The notes beneath the pieces are model-generated. The model searched no databases. It was given only the letters and a program-made list of their open reading frames with translations, and was not told where the DNA came from. Of a DNA stretch of 54,501 bases, positions 7,679-14,534 are shown in pieces. The position numbers and the translations under genes are program-made. Each line of letters begins with the position of its first letter. Position 1 is the stretch's first letter. The stretch comes from a virus. The stretch is taken from positions 1 through 54,501 of the IMG/VR virus record IMGVR_UViG_3300018757_000023. One strand, written 5' to 3'.

Positions 7679-8256
7679 GCAAAGCCCAGCTGTATCAAAA
7701 AATCCATAAGGTCATGCAAGACATCGAGTATCTGCAGAAGGATGACAGCGTGGAATTTAAGAGCACGAAATACAAAGCCATTTCAGAGGAGAAGGTTACA
7801 TCAACTGTTAGGGCCAGCTTGATCAAAAATGGTTTGATCATCCTCCCTATTGAGCAAGCCCACAAACGGGAAGAAACGCTAACGACAGTGGATACAAAGT
7901 ACAAAATCATCGATATTGAGACAGGCGAATTTGAGACGATCGTTTCTTCTGGCACAGGCGCTGACACACAGGATAAAGGCGTAGGTAAAGCGATGACATA
8001 CAGCTATAAGTATCTCCTGCTGCGTTCATTCGCCATTCCGACAGGTGATGACCCGGATAAAGTCAGCAGCGCCGAATTGGATGAAGAGGCAAAGCAAAAA
8101 CGTCTTGCCGTAATCAAAGCAAAGTACGAAACGTTCAGAGCGACCGATGACGGTTTCGAAGAGTTCATGTCAAATTGCTACAAAAACAACTGGAGCGACA
8201 AGCGAATTGAACAATATTTAACCCAGAAGATAGCAGAAATGAATAAGGGGGCGTAA
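7675..8256 (+). CDS. erf: ERF-family single-strand annealing protein
   Basis: The N-terminal 140 residues match the ERF family: YKAISEEKVTSTVRASLIKNGL, then GTGADTQDKGVGKAMTYSYKYLLLRSFAIPTGDDPD. ERF proteins bind single-stranded DNA and anneal complementary strands, for example to circularise or recombine phage genomes. The C-terminal tail is charged. Gam upstream and SSB downstream form one operon. Confidence 0.92.
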   Translation: MSKAQLYQKIHKVMQDIEYLQKDDSVEFKSTKYKAISEEKVTSTVRASLIKNGLIILPIEQAHKREETLTTVDTKYKIIDIETGEFETIVSSGTGADTQDKGVGKAMTYSYKYLLLRSFAIPTGDDPDKVSSAELDEEAKQKRLAVIKAKYETFRATDDGFEEFMSNCYKNNWSDKRIEQYLTQKIAEMNKGA

Positions 8257-8260
8257 AAGC

Positions 8261-8674
8261 ATGAATCACGTTGCGTTGATTGGTCGTTGGGCAAAAGATG
8301 TTGAGTTGCGGTACACGACAAATGGTAAGGCTGTGGCAAGCGGAAACCTTGCTGTGAGCGATGGATACGGTGACAAAAAGCAAACTTCCTATATTCCGAT
8401 CGTGTTCTGGAACAAACTTGCTGAGAATGTAGCCCAATACAGCGGTGCAAAAGGCAGACAAATCGCAATTGAGGGGCGTATTTCGCAACGATCCTATGAA
8501 AAAGACGGCCAGAAGCGATACGTACTCGAAGTAGTCGCCACAAACGCTGAGTTCATTGGCAGTAGCAATTCCGAGGATCAGAAGCCGGCAAAAAATGACT
8601 TTGATCCGTTTGCAGATCCATTCGCAAATGCCGGAAAGCCCATCAACATATCCGATGATGATCTTCCGTTCTAG
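8261..8674 (+). CDS. ssb: Single-stranded DNA-binding protein
   Basis: This is a clear OB-fold SSB: MNHVALIGRWAKDVELRYT, VASGNLAVSDGY, IPIVFWNKLAENVAQY and IEGRISQRSYEKDGQKRYVLEVV. It ends in ISDDDLPF, the acidic tip that docks partner proteins. At 137 residues it is shorter than host SSB, as usual for phages. It likely coats DNA for ERF and the replication proteins. Confidence 0.95.
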   Translation: MNHVALIGRWAKDVELRYTTNGKAVASGNLAVSDGYGDKKQTSYIPIVFWNKLAENVAQYSGAKGRQIAIEGRISQRSYEKDGQKRYVLEVVATNAEFIGSSNSEDQKPAKNDFDPFADPFANAGKPINISDDDLPF

Positions 8675-8685
8675 GTGGTGGTCAG

Positions 8686-9039
8686 ATGATGCCAGTCAAC
8701 GAATACCCAAAGTCACGACAATTAAAGCACAAACGCCGCTCGCCAAAACGTCGAGAGCGCGGCAGAATCAAGCCGAAAACTTACGCTAGGGTGTTTGATC
8801 GGGACCGCGGTCAATGCGCCAGGTGCGGACGTGGGACAAACCTAGAAGCACACCACGCAATCTATCGTTCGCATGGTGGGAGTGGTGAGGAATGGAACGT
8901 TGCATTAGCTTGCGGTCCGGTGACACGGAAAGGTTCGTGTCACTGGGCAGCTCATAACATACCGGAAGTGCGGAAATGGTTCGAGGCTTATTTGAGAAAA
9001 CTGTATCCAGATAAATGGCCGGTTGCGCAAATGGAATGA
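8686..9039 (+). CDS. HNH endonuclease-like protein
   Basis: A basic N-terminus is followed by the HNH core: FDRDRGQCARCG, then EAHHAIYRSHGGSGEEWNVALAC and a later Cys-His pair. The CxxC pairs suggest a structural zinc. Such small HNH proteins in replication modules resemble NinG/Rap-type or homing-like nucleases; which role applies here is not clear. Two adjacent ATGs make the start uncertain by one codon. Confidence 0.75.
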   Translation: MMPVNEYPKSRQLKHKRRSPKRRERGRIKPKTYARVFDRDRGQCARCGRGTNLEAHHAIYRSHGGSGEEWNVALACGPVTRKGSCHWAAHNIPEVRKWFEAYLRKLYPDKWPVAQME

Positions 9040-9060
9040 CTCAAAATGGAGGGGAGAGGC

Positions 9061-9240
9061 ATGAGTAAGAGCAAATTTGACATCCACAATCCTCATCACC
9101 AGATGTTGGTAGCCACTCTTTCGATGTTCATTGACGACTTTGGTTATTCTCCGAGAGAACTGTATGAATTGATCGAAAGCAGCAAAAAAGAATTGTGGTT
9201 TACCTTCCAAGAAATGGCAAATGAAAGGGCAGCACAGTAA
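9061..9240 (+). CDS. Small hypothetical protein
   Basis: The ATG at 9061 follows GGAGGGGAG and is preferred over one at 9046. The 59-residue helical product (MSKSKFDIHNPHHQMLVATL...) ends with TAATGG, overlapping the next start by one base. It is not recognised. Confidence 0.6.
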   Translation: MSKSKFDIHNPHHQMLVATLSMFIDDFGYSPRELYELIESSKKELWFTFQEMANERAAQ

Positions 9241-9566
9241 TGGATCACATTAAACTCGTCGAAGATATCCGGCGCGTATCTCAACGGTTGGACAAGCTTC
9301 CGACAGAATTGCGCAAACAAGCGAAAGCTTACGCCGAAAAGGAGCATGCTTATCGAGTCGCCCTTAGTCAAACGATGCTGAGCTTGCGGGCCGAAAATAT
9401 GCCCGCGACTCTCATCAACGATGTAGCCCGAGGGAAAGTGGCCGATTTGAAGTTTGAACGGGATTTGGCAGAGGCTCTATTCAAAGCAACGGTCGAATCG
9501 TCTAGAGCGATCCAGGCAGAAATGAGTGGGCTGCAATCGATTTACCGAAGGCAGGATGAGGTTTAG
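9240..9566 (+). CDS. Coiled-coil hypothetical protein
   Basis: The 108-residue, mostly helical and charged product starts on the last base of the preceding stop codon, so it is translated by coupling. It lies before the replication initiator gene. No domain is recognised. Confidence 0.65.
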   Translation: MDHIKLVEDIRRVSQRLDKLPTELRKQAKAYAEKEHAYRVALSQTMLSLRAENMPATLINDVARGKVADLKFERDLAEALFKATVESSRAIQAEMSGLQSIYRRQDEV

Positions 9567-9616
9567 CTACAACGGGCAATCCCGGACTGGATACCATCGA
9601 GAAAGGAGGGTCCTGG

Positions 9617-10513
9617 GTGGCGAGGCCAAGAAAAGAGGGAATGGATTACTTTCCACATGATACGGATGCGGCTAACGATGAAAAGATCGAGGCTCTACGT
9701 TCCCTATACGGAAATGACGGGTACGCATTTTACTTCATTATGCTTGAACGGATCTATAGAACTGCTGATTTTGAGATCGATGTTTCTGACGCAGAAACTA
9801 GGGAACAAACCTTCCACATACTCGCCAGAAAAATAGCAGTAACTAGGGAACAATTCGAAAAGATGCTCTGTACTGCGCTAAAGTGGGGTTGCTTTGACAA
9901 AGTAAAGTACGAAGAAAATGGCATCATTACGAGCGAAGGGATTAAAAAAAGGGCGTCTGTAGTCGTTGAAAAACGAGAGAAAATGCGATTAAAACGCCAA
10001 TCTGACAACACTTTAGTTTCTGACGCAGAAACTAGGGAACAAACTGGGGTACAAATACCACAAAGTAAAGAAAAGAAAAGTAAAGAAAAGAAAAGTAATA
10101 ATAATTACCTCGACGATTCCCCGTACATGAAAATGATCGATTACTTCATAGAAAAAATTCAAACATGGATGCCAGATTTCAAATTCAAAGGATCAAAACA
10201 AACATGGGCAGATGACTTCAGAAAATTGGTCGAGATCGACAAAGCAACTAGACAAGACATTGCAGCTGTCATGGACTATCTGCCCAACGATACCTTTTGG
10301 AGAAAGAACGTTCTTTCAGCAAAGAAGTTTCGTGAACAATTCATGCGATTGAAGGCAGAAATGGTTTCAAAGGGGGAACGGGCACATGCAAGGACTGGAC
10401 GAGCTGTTGACTCAAATTCAAGCAAGGGCGGAGCAAGCCCGTTTGACGGCTTCAAAGTACCGACAAGAACAATCGAACGAGAATCAAACGAGGCAGACGA
10501 GTTCGTGTACTAA
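9617..10513 (+). CDS. Phage replication initiator, Lin1244/Lin1753-DnaD-like
   Basis: The N-terminus ARPRKEGMDYFPHDTDAANDEKIEALR...YGNDGYAFYFIMLERIY matches the DUF4373 (Lin1244/Lin1753) winged-helix domain of phage replisome organisers. A low-complexity SKEKKSKEKKS linker leads to a C-terminal helical domain (WMPDFKFKGSKQTWADDFRKL). The likely role is to bind the origin and recruit the helicase loader encoded next. The sequence SDAETREQT occurs twice because the gene contains direct DNA repeats that look like an origin. A GTG start follows GAAAGGAGGG. Confidence 0.82.
   Translation: MARPRKEGMDYFPHDTDAANDEKIEALRSLYGNDGYAFYFIMLERIYRTADFEIDVSDAETREQTFHILARKIAVTREQFEKMLCTALKWGCFDKVKYEENGIITSEGIKKRASVVVEKREKMRLKRQSDNTLVSDAETREQTGVQIPQSKEKKSKEKKSNNNYLDDSPYMKMIDYFIEKIQTWMPDFKFKGSKQTWADDFRKLVEIDKATRQDIAAVMDYLPNDTFWRKNVLSAKKFREQFMRLKAEMVSKGERAHARTGRAVDSNSSKGGASPFDGFKVPTRTIERESNEADEFVY
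9782..10105 (+). repeat. ori: Candidate phage replication origin (iterons plus AT-rich element) inside the initiator gene
   Basis: A 29-base perfect direct repeat starting GTTTCTGACGCAGAAACTAG occurs at 9782-9810 and 10016-10044. A diverged third copy of its core (CAGTAACTAGGGAACAA) lies at about 9837-9853. Each full repeat contains the inverted pair GTTTC/GAAAC. Next come two tandem 15-base A-rich units, GTAAAGAAAAGAAAA at 10065-10079 and 10080-10094, then AATAATAATTA. Iterons beside an A+T-rich unwinding element within the initiator gene is the arrangement known from lambda O and several Gram-positive phages. Confidence 0.7.
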
Positions 10514-11264
10514 ATGCAACGGTACTCTCGGGAAGATGCACACATGGTACGAGGATAAGACATTCACGAAAAAAGTTGATGGTGAATGGATTACCGAGAC
10601 ACGCCCAGTCAAGCAAGAATCCTGGGAATGGTGCAGCTGCTACTTACAAAAACGCACTTTGTCTGCCAGCAAGATAACAGATGATTTCAAGGAAAAAGGG
10701 TTTAAGAATTTCGTTGCCGATGGTCGCCCAGAGATCGTGAAGTTGATGCTTGAAACGGCAAAGGACTACACGAAAAAATTCGAGATTATTCGGAACGAAC
10801 GGAGAAATTCTATCGCGTTCCTCGGTAATCCGGGTGTTGGCAAAACACATTTGCTCATGGCGGCTTGCAATAACCTGATGTACCAAAACGTTCCCGTTAT
10901 CTACTTCCCGTGGGTAGAGGGATGGAACGAAATAAAAGATGATTTCGATTTGCTGAATAAACGTGTAAACATGCTCAAGGAATGCGAGTTGTTATTCATT
11001 GATGATTTGTTCAAAGGCCGACCAATGGACGAATACGGTCGCGGGGGGCCAACGGCGTTCCAGTTAGAGCAGCTTTTCGGGATTGTGAACTATCGATACT
11101 TGGAGAAAAAGCCAATCATGATCTCGTCAGAGTGGTCATTCGAAAAGATCGTAAAGGTTGACGAGGGGATCGGCTCCAGACTGGTTCAGATGTGCAAGGA
11201 CTACACAGTTGAGGTATCGGGAGACCCATTCCAATTGAATTACCGCTTGTTGGAGGAGGGGTGA
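10386..11264 (+). CDS. DnaC-like helicase loader ATPase
   Basis: Walker A GNPGVGKT is at residues 147-154, Walker B is LLFIDD, and a sensor-like ISSEWSFEKI with an arginine in GIGSRLVQM follows. This is the IstB/DnaC AAA+ family that loads replicative helicase. The N-terminal region has C41xxC44 and C83xC85, suggesting a zinc site as in DnaI. It overlaps the initiator gene by 128 bases but has its own AAGGGGGAAC site. No helicase gene is visible in the window, so the host helicase is probably recruited. Confidence 0.9.
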   Translation: MQGLDELLTQIQARAEQARLTASKYRQEQSNENQTRQTSSCTKCNGTLGKMHTWYEDKTFTKKVDGEWITETRPVKQESWEWCSCYLQKRTLSASKITDDFKEKGFKNFVADGRPEIVKLMLETAKDYTKKFEIIRNERRNSIAFLGNPGVGKTHLLMAACNNLMYQNVPVIYFPWVEGWNEIKDDFDLLNKRVNMLKECELLFIDDLFKGRPMDEYGRGGPTAFQLEQLFGIVNYRYLEKKPIMISSEWSFEKIVKVDEGIGSRLVQMCKDYTVEVSGDPFQLNYRLLEEG

Positions 11265-11265
11265 A

Positions 11266-11463
11266 ATGCAAGCCAAATATCACGGGAAACTGTACGACAT
11301 AAAAGGTTTTGCTAGAAGTACGGTGCTGCCGGAAGAGTTTATCTTGCTTGAGGGACATGGCGAAATCTTGGTTGCACCAACACATGATCTGAGTGGGGTT
11401 ACATTGCCGCAATGTGTGAATCAGGAGGCGATTGTAAATGAAACAGCCGAAACGCCCAACTAA
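11266..11463 (+). CDS. Small hypothetical protein
   Basis: The 65-residue product (MQAKYHGKLYDIKGF...) has alternating hydrophobic residues suggesting a small beta-rich fold. It starts two bases after the helicase-loader stop, behind GGAGGAGGG, and overlaps the next small gene by 26 bases. It is not recognised. Confidence 0.6.
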   Translation: MQAKYHGKLYDIKGFARSTVLPEEFILLEGHGEILVAPTHDLSGVTLPQCVNQEAIVNETAETPN

Positions 11464-11590
11464 ACGGCAGAAAGACGAAATGTCATTCTATGGTCTCGAT
11501 TATGAAAACTGGCTAGTGGAGAGAGACACACCAGATGAATTCGTGGTAGTTCACCGCTATACAGGGACAATAAAACGTTTCGGGAAGTGA
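11438..11590 (+). CDS. DUF6906-like short protein
   Basis: A 50-residue frame begins MKQPKRPTKRQKDEM and continues GLDYENWLVERDTPDEFVVV. It is a basic N-terminus plus a conserved-looking core seen in many Bacillus phages (DUF6906-like from memory). AGGAGG precedes the ATG. It overlaps the previous gene and ends seven bases before RusA. Confidence 0.65.
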   Translation: MKQPKRPTKRQKDEMSFYGLDYENWLVERDTPDEFVVVHRYTGTIKRFGK

Positions 11591-11597
11591 CGGAACA

Positions 11598-11981
11598 ATG
11601 AATGAATTGCGAATCATCATCCCAGGGAATCCACCATCTATAAACCATGTTTACCGGAACGTGGCAATCAACCGAAGAATCACCACGGCAGACGGTCAGA
11701 AATGGCGTCAGAACGTTCGAGAAATTGCAGCTAGGGCAATTACCCTACAAGGCTGGGAAATGAGCGTAGAAGAGAAACTGGTGGCTGAAGTAATGATCTA
11801 TTGGCCGACACGAAGAAAGAGAGACGTGGAGAATGTCGGAAAACTCCTTTGGGACGCCTTGGAAGGCATCGTGTACGAAAACGACAGATGGCTGCTGCCG
11901 CGGTACATGGACTTTGCGGTGGACAAGCATAATCCAAGGGTGGAGATCAGGTTTTACCGGATGGAGGAGGGAGCTGCATGA
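11598..11981 (+). CDS. rusA: RusA-family Holliday junction resolvase
   Basis: The sequence opens IIIPGNPPSINHVYR and carries RRKRDVENVGKLLWDALEGI followed by YENDRW. The aspartates near residues 76, 86 and 96 are the expected metal ligands and the lysine at 82 the conserved catalytic base. RusA dimers cut four-way junctions produced by recombination and replication. At 127 residues the length is typical. It ends with ATGA, overlapping a tiny 13-codon frame that is probably not a gene. Confidence 0.92.
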   Translation: MNELRIIIPGNPPSINHVYRNVAINRRITTADGQKWRQNVREIAARAITLQGWEMSVEEKLVAEVMIYWPTRRKRDVENVGKLLWDALEGIVYENDRWLLPRYMDFAVDKHNPRVEIRFYRMEEGAA

Positions 11982-12018
11982 ACGGAAGGGATCAAAGTGC
12001 GGAAGGGGAGTGTAAAAC

Positions 12019-12231
12019 GTGAGTAAATCGAGCCGGATGGCCCCGAATAGGTACGGATCAGAGTTTAGGGCTAGGCCAAGAGAATTGCCAGCACCTCCTG
12101 TAACTGGTCATTGCATAACCAGACTGATGACGGATGAGGAAAGGGCGTGGCTGGAGTCATTGCCGCCGCCTCCAAAACGACCGACAGGACTAACCATGGC
12201 AAAACCTCGGAAAAGGAGGGGCAGCATGTGA
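12019..12231 (+). CDS. Small basic hypothetical protein
   Basis: The 70-residue product starts with GTG, is rich in Arg and Pro (LPPPPKRPTGLTMAKPRKRR) and is probably disordered. It overlaps the next start by four bases (ATGTG). It is not recognised. Confidence 0.5.
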   Translation: MSKSSRMAPNRYGSEFRARPRELPAPPVTGHCITRLMTDEERAWLESLPPPPKRPTGLTMAKPRKRRGSM

Positions 12232-12656
12232 AGCCTTACCTTAATGGCGATCAGCAAAATGAAGTCGTGTTGATGGGTGTAGGAATTGGTGTGATGGAGA
12301 AAATGGCGCAGCAAGATAAGTTCCAGGAAGCGCATGACGACTTGATTCAGGCAAGTTTGATCGGAAAGAGCGCATTGAAAAAGATACGTGAATGTGTAGA
12401 TGAAAAATCATTTACGACAGCCCAAAACCTCGCAAGCGAAACAAAAATTATCCTCAAACCCTTAACCAGCCCAGAAGAAGGCGAGATAAAGATCAAGATA
12501 CCGCGGTTACACGATCTTCACATGCTTGCAATCGGAAACACATGCAGGGGATGCGAACGCAAAGACTACAAAAAATGTCCGACCCGTGAGCTTCTTCTTG
12601 AGACGCATTGTCCGTTTGCACAAGACACAATAAAAGACTGCCCGTATCGGCAATGA
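12228..12656 (+). CDS. DUF5651-like protein
   Basis: The GTG at 12228, behind AAAAGGAGGGG, is preferred over an upstream in-frame ATG. The 142-residue protein has a helical body and a cysteine-rich end (CRGCERKDYKKCPTREL, HCPFAQDTIKDCPY) with six cysteines and two histidines, matching from memory the DUF5651 family of Firmicutes phages. The cysteines suggest a metal site. The function is unknown. Confidence 0.7.
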   Translation: MKPYLNGDQQNEVVLMGVGIGVMEKMAQQDKFQEAHDDLIQASLIGKSALKKIRECVDEKSFTTAQNLASETKIILKPLTSPEEGEIKIKIPRLHDLHMLAIGNTCRGCERKDYKKCPTRELLLETHCPFAQDTIKDCPYRQ

Positions 12657-12669
12657 GGAGGGAATAAAG

Positions 12670-12891
12670 TTGATACCAGAACCATTGAGTCGAGCTAAGC
12701 AGCTAGCATGGCAACGCGAATGCATCATGGAAGACTACCAGGACCAGATGGGTAACGTTGACCATGATTACCAAACACCTGCAGCACCGCGCCGTATTGT
12801 CGGACAGGTAGGTCAGGAAACACTACGACAATCTGTCCACCCTGTAGCCAAACAGGCTGTTCAAGAGAAAACAGGACGTCTATACGCATAA
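12670..12891 (+). CDS. Hypothetical protein
   Basis: The 73-residue frame begins with TTG behind GAGGAGGG. The product is polar, rich in Gln and probably unstructured in its second half. It is the last gene before a 137-base gap. It is not recognised. Confidence 0.5.
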   Translation: MIPEPLSRAKQLAWQRECIMEDYQDQMGNVDHDYQTPAAPRRIVGQVGQETLRQSVHPVAKQAVQEKTGRLYA

Positions 12892-13028
12892 TCTGATCAA
12901 TCACTATACGGGCCTCAGTCCAATCAATGACGTGATAAAACGATTTTGTCATATATAGTCACTCTCCTTTGCCGCAATCGTAGCGCAACAAATTGGGACA
13001 AAAAAAGCAATTACGGGAGGGGATCGGA
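12892..13028. other. Intergenic region before the tyrosine recombinase
   Basis: This 137-base gap holds TGACGT and TATATA hexamers 18 bases apart (about 12928-12957), a possible rightward promoter, and an imperfect inverted pair TGAC/GTCA around AAAACGATTTT. The end carries the GGGAGGGG ribosome site of the recombinase gene. Nothing coding is convincing. Confidence 0.35.
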
Positions 13029-13571
13029 ATGAATTTCGTGGAGCCCATCAGGGATAAGGAAAAAATCGAGGAACTGAAAGCACTGTTGAAAAAACAGTCT
13101 GCCCGAAACGGTTTTTTACTGAACTTTGGTATCAACACGGGACTTCGGATCTCTGACATCTTGCCGCTGAAGGTCGCGGACGTGCGCGGTAAATCACATA
13201 TCCTGATCACAGAGAAAAAGACCGGCAAACGGAAACGCTTCAAAATTAACCAGGCTCTACGCGATGCAATCAAGAGCTACACCCAGGGAATGGACAACGA
13301 TGACTACCTGTTCGCTTCATCAAAGCGTCCGCAGCCAATCACCCGGGTCCGGGCTTACCAGATTCTGAATGGAGCTGCGCGAAAGATCGGGCTCAGTGAG
13401 ATCGGGACGCATTCGTTGCGGAAAAGCTTCGGCTATCACTTCTACCAGCGCACGCGGGATATCGCAACATTGCAGATGATTTTTAACCACTCGCACCCGT
13501 CGATCACGCTGCGATACATCGGGATTACACAGGATCTGATTGACGAGGCGGTAGATCAGTTCAGTTTATAG
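13029..13571 (+). CDS. Short tyrosine recombinase (catalytic domain only)
   Basis: From the ATG behind GGGAGGGG, the 180-residue protein is a phage-integrase catalytic domain: TGLRISDILPL (first Arg), IGTHSLRKSFGYHFY (His-x-x-Arg), FNHSHPSITLRYIGI (His and the Tyr nucleophile). The usual N-terminal core-binding domain is missing. Integration is already explained by the serine integrase. This enzyme may resolve genome multimers or act in replication, as suggested for similar genes in Bacillus phages; its recombination site is not evident. Confidence 0.85.
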   Translation: MNFVEPIRDKEKIEELKALLKKQSARNGFLLNFGINTGLRISDILPLKVADVRGKSHILITEKKTGKRKRFKINQALRDAIKSYTQGMDNDDYLFASSKRPQPITRVRAYQILNGAARKIGLSEIGTHSLRKSFGYHFYQRTRDIATLQMIFNHSHPSITLRYIGITQDLIDEAVDQFSL

Positions 13572-13584
13572 AGGTGAGCACAGA

Positions 13585-13812
13585 ATGGCTGAACTAAGCG
13601 AGGAAGCAAAGCGGATTTGTAAAGAAAATTATACCAAGAACTGTCACAGATGCCCGATCAGACCACAATGCACATCACCTGTTGGTCCAGGTTACGAAGC
13701 GCAATACAGGTGGTTGAACGTGGTGAATGAGGCAGCAGATAAAGTGGGCACGGGGACACAAGGTGTAAGTTTGAAAGGAGGAATTGAAGATGTTCGAACA
13801 GTCCGCATATAA
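13585..13812 (+). CDS. Small cysteine-rich protein
   Basis: The 75-residue protein contains CKENYTKNCHRCPIRPQC, four cysteines that could bind zinc or an iron-sulfur cluster, followed by a short helical segment. GAGGTGAG precedes the ATG. Its final 23 bases overlap the next gene. It is not recognised. Confidence 0.6.
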   Translation: MAELSEEAKRICKENYTKNCHRCPIRPQCTSPVGPGYEAQYRWLNVVNEAADKVGTGTQGVSLKGGIEDVRTVRI

Positions 13813-13987
13813 ACAGGTGCAACACATGCGTATAGAACTTGAAGACTTACATCAACGACTTGCTGATAGTCAGAGTATACCGCTTACGTTATCACTGTTG
13901 TCCGATCTTTATAAATATGGGTTACCTGCGATCATCAAGGTGCTGACCAAGGCGGAAGAAGAGTTGGCTAAACAGCAGCAAGGCTAA
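13790..13987 (+). CDS. Small helical hypothetical protein
   Basis: AAAGGAGGAATTGAAG sets the ATG at 13790 rather than the frame opening six bases earlier. The 65-residue product is amphipathic helix (QHMRIELEDLHQRL, IIKVLTKAEEELAKQ). Its stop is followed by a hairpin-like ACACAA...TTATGT before the methyltransferase ribosome site. Confidence 0.55.
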   Translation: MFEQSAYKQVQHMRIELEDLHQRLADSQSIPLTLSLLSDLYKYGLPAIIKVLTKAEEELAKQQQG

Positions 13988-14024
13988 CACAAGCTCAATT
14001 ATGTAAAGCAGGGAGGTAAAGCGT

Positions 14025-14534
14025 ATGCGAATGTTGTCTCTCTGTTCAGGAATCGACGGGATAGGATTGGCAGCAAAGTGGGCCGGGATCGAGACGGTAG
14101 CTTTCTGCGAGATCGAGCCTTATCCAGTGAAGGTCCTGAACAAACGATTCCCAGGAATACCGGTCTTCGATGATCTTCGGAAATTGAACAAGCAAATGCT
14201 TATAGATGTAGGGGTGATAACGAGTGATGGCAGCCGAACAATTGACCTTATTTGCGCCGGATACCCTTGCCAGCCTTTCTCCAACGCCGGGAAGCGACTT
14301 GGCGAGGACGATGACCGCCACCTCTGGCCGGAAGTGTTTAGACTTGTGTGTGAGCTCAGGCCCACTTGGTTCCTTGGAGAAAATGTTGCTGGACACGTCA
14401 CACTGGGCCTCGACAACGTACTTGCTGACTTGGAAGGTGCTGGCTACGCAACAAGGCCGTTTTTATTACCGGCTGCAGCCGTTGGTGCCCCACATCGAAG
14501 AGACCGGATCTTCACTTTGGCCCACACCTTCTAG
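14025..14534 (+). CDS. DNA cytosine-5 methyltransferase, catalytic (alpha) part
   Basis: The 169-residue protein carries motif I (LSLCSGIDGIGLAAKWAG), motif IV with catalytic Cys82 (CAGYPCQPFSNAGKR), motif VI (GENVAG) and motif VIII (APHRRDRIF). It stops at TAG right after motif VIII. The target-recognition region and motifs IX-X are missing from this frame and appear in the +1 frame of the next gene, which overlaps it by about 308 bases. The enzyme is therefore probably split into two chains, as in M.AquI. It would transfer methyl groups from SAM to cytosine to protect phage DNA. Confidence 0.88.
   Translation: MRMLSLCSGIDGIGLAAKWAGIETVAFCEIEPYPVKVLNKRFPGIPVFDDLRKLNKQMLIDVGVITSDGSRTIDLICAGYPCQPFSNAGKRLGEDDDRHLWPEVFRLVCELRPTWFLGENVAGHVTLGLDNVLADLEGAGYATRPFLLPAAAVGAPHRRDRIFTLAHTF

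Noticed and set aside
10065-10094. Tandem A-rich 15-mers considered as a CRISPR or minisatellite
   Set aside because: Only two adjacent copies without spacers; better read as an AT-rich element of the origin and a coding linker.
11978-12016. 13-codon frame after RusA
   Set aside because: Too short and without features; it probably only carries the ribosome site of the next gene.
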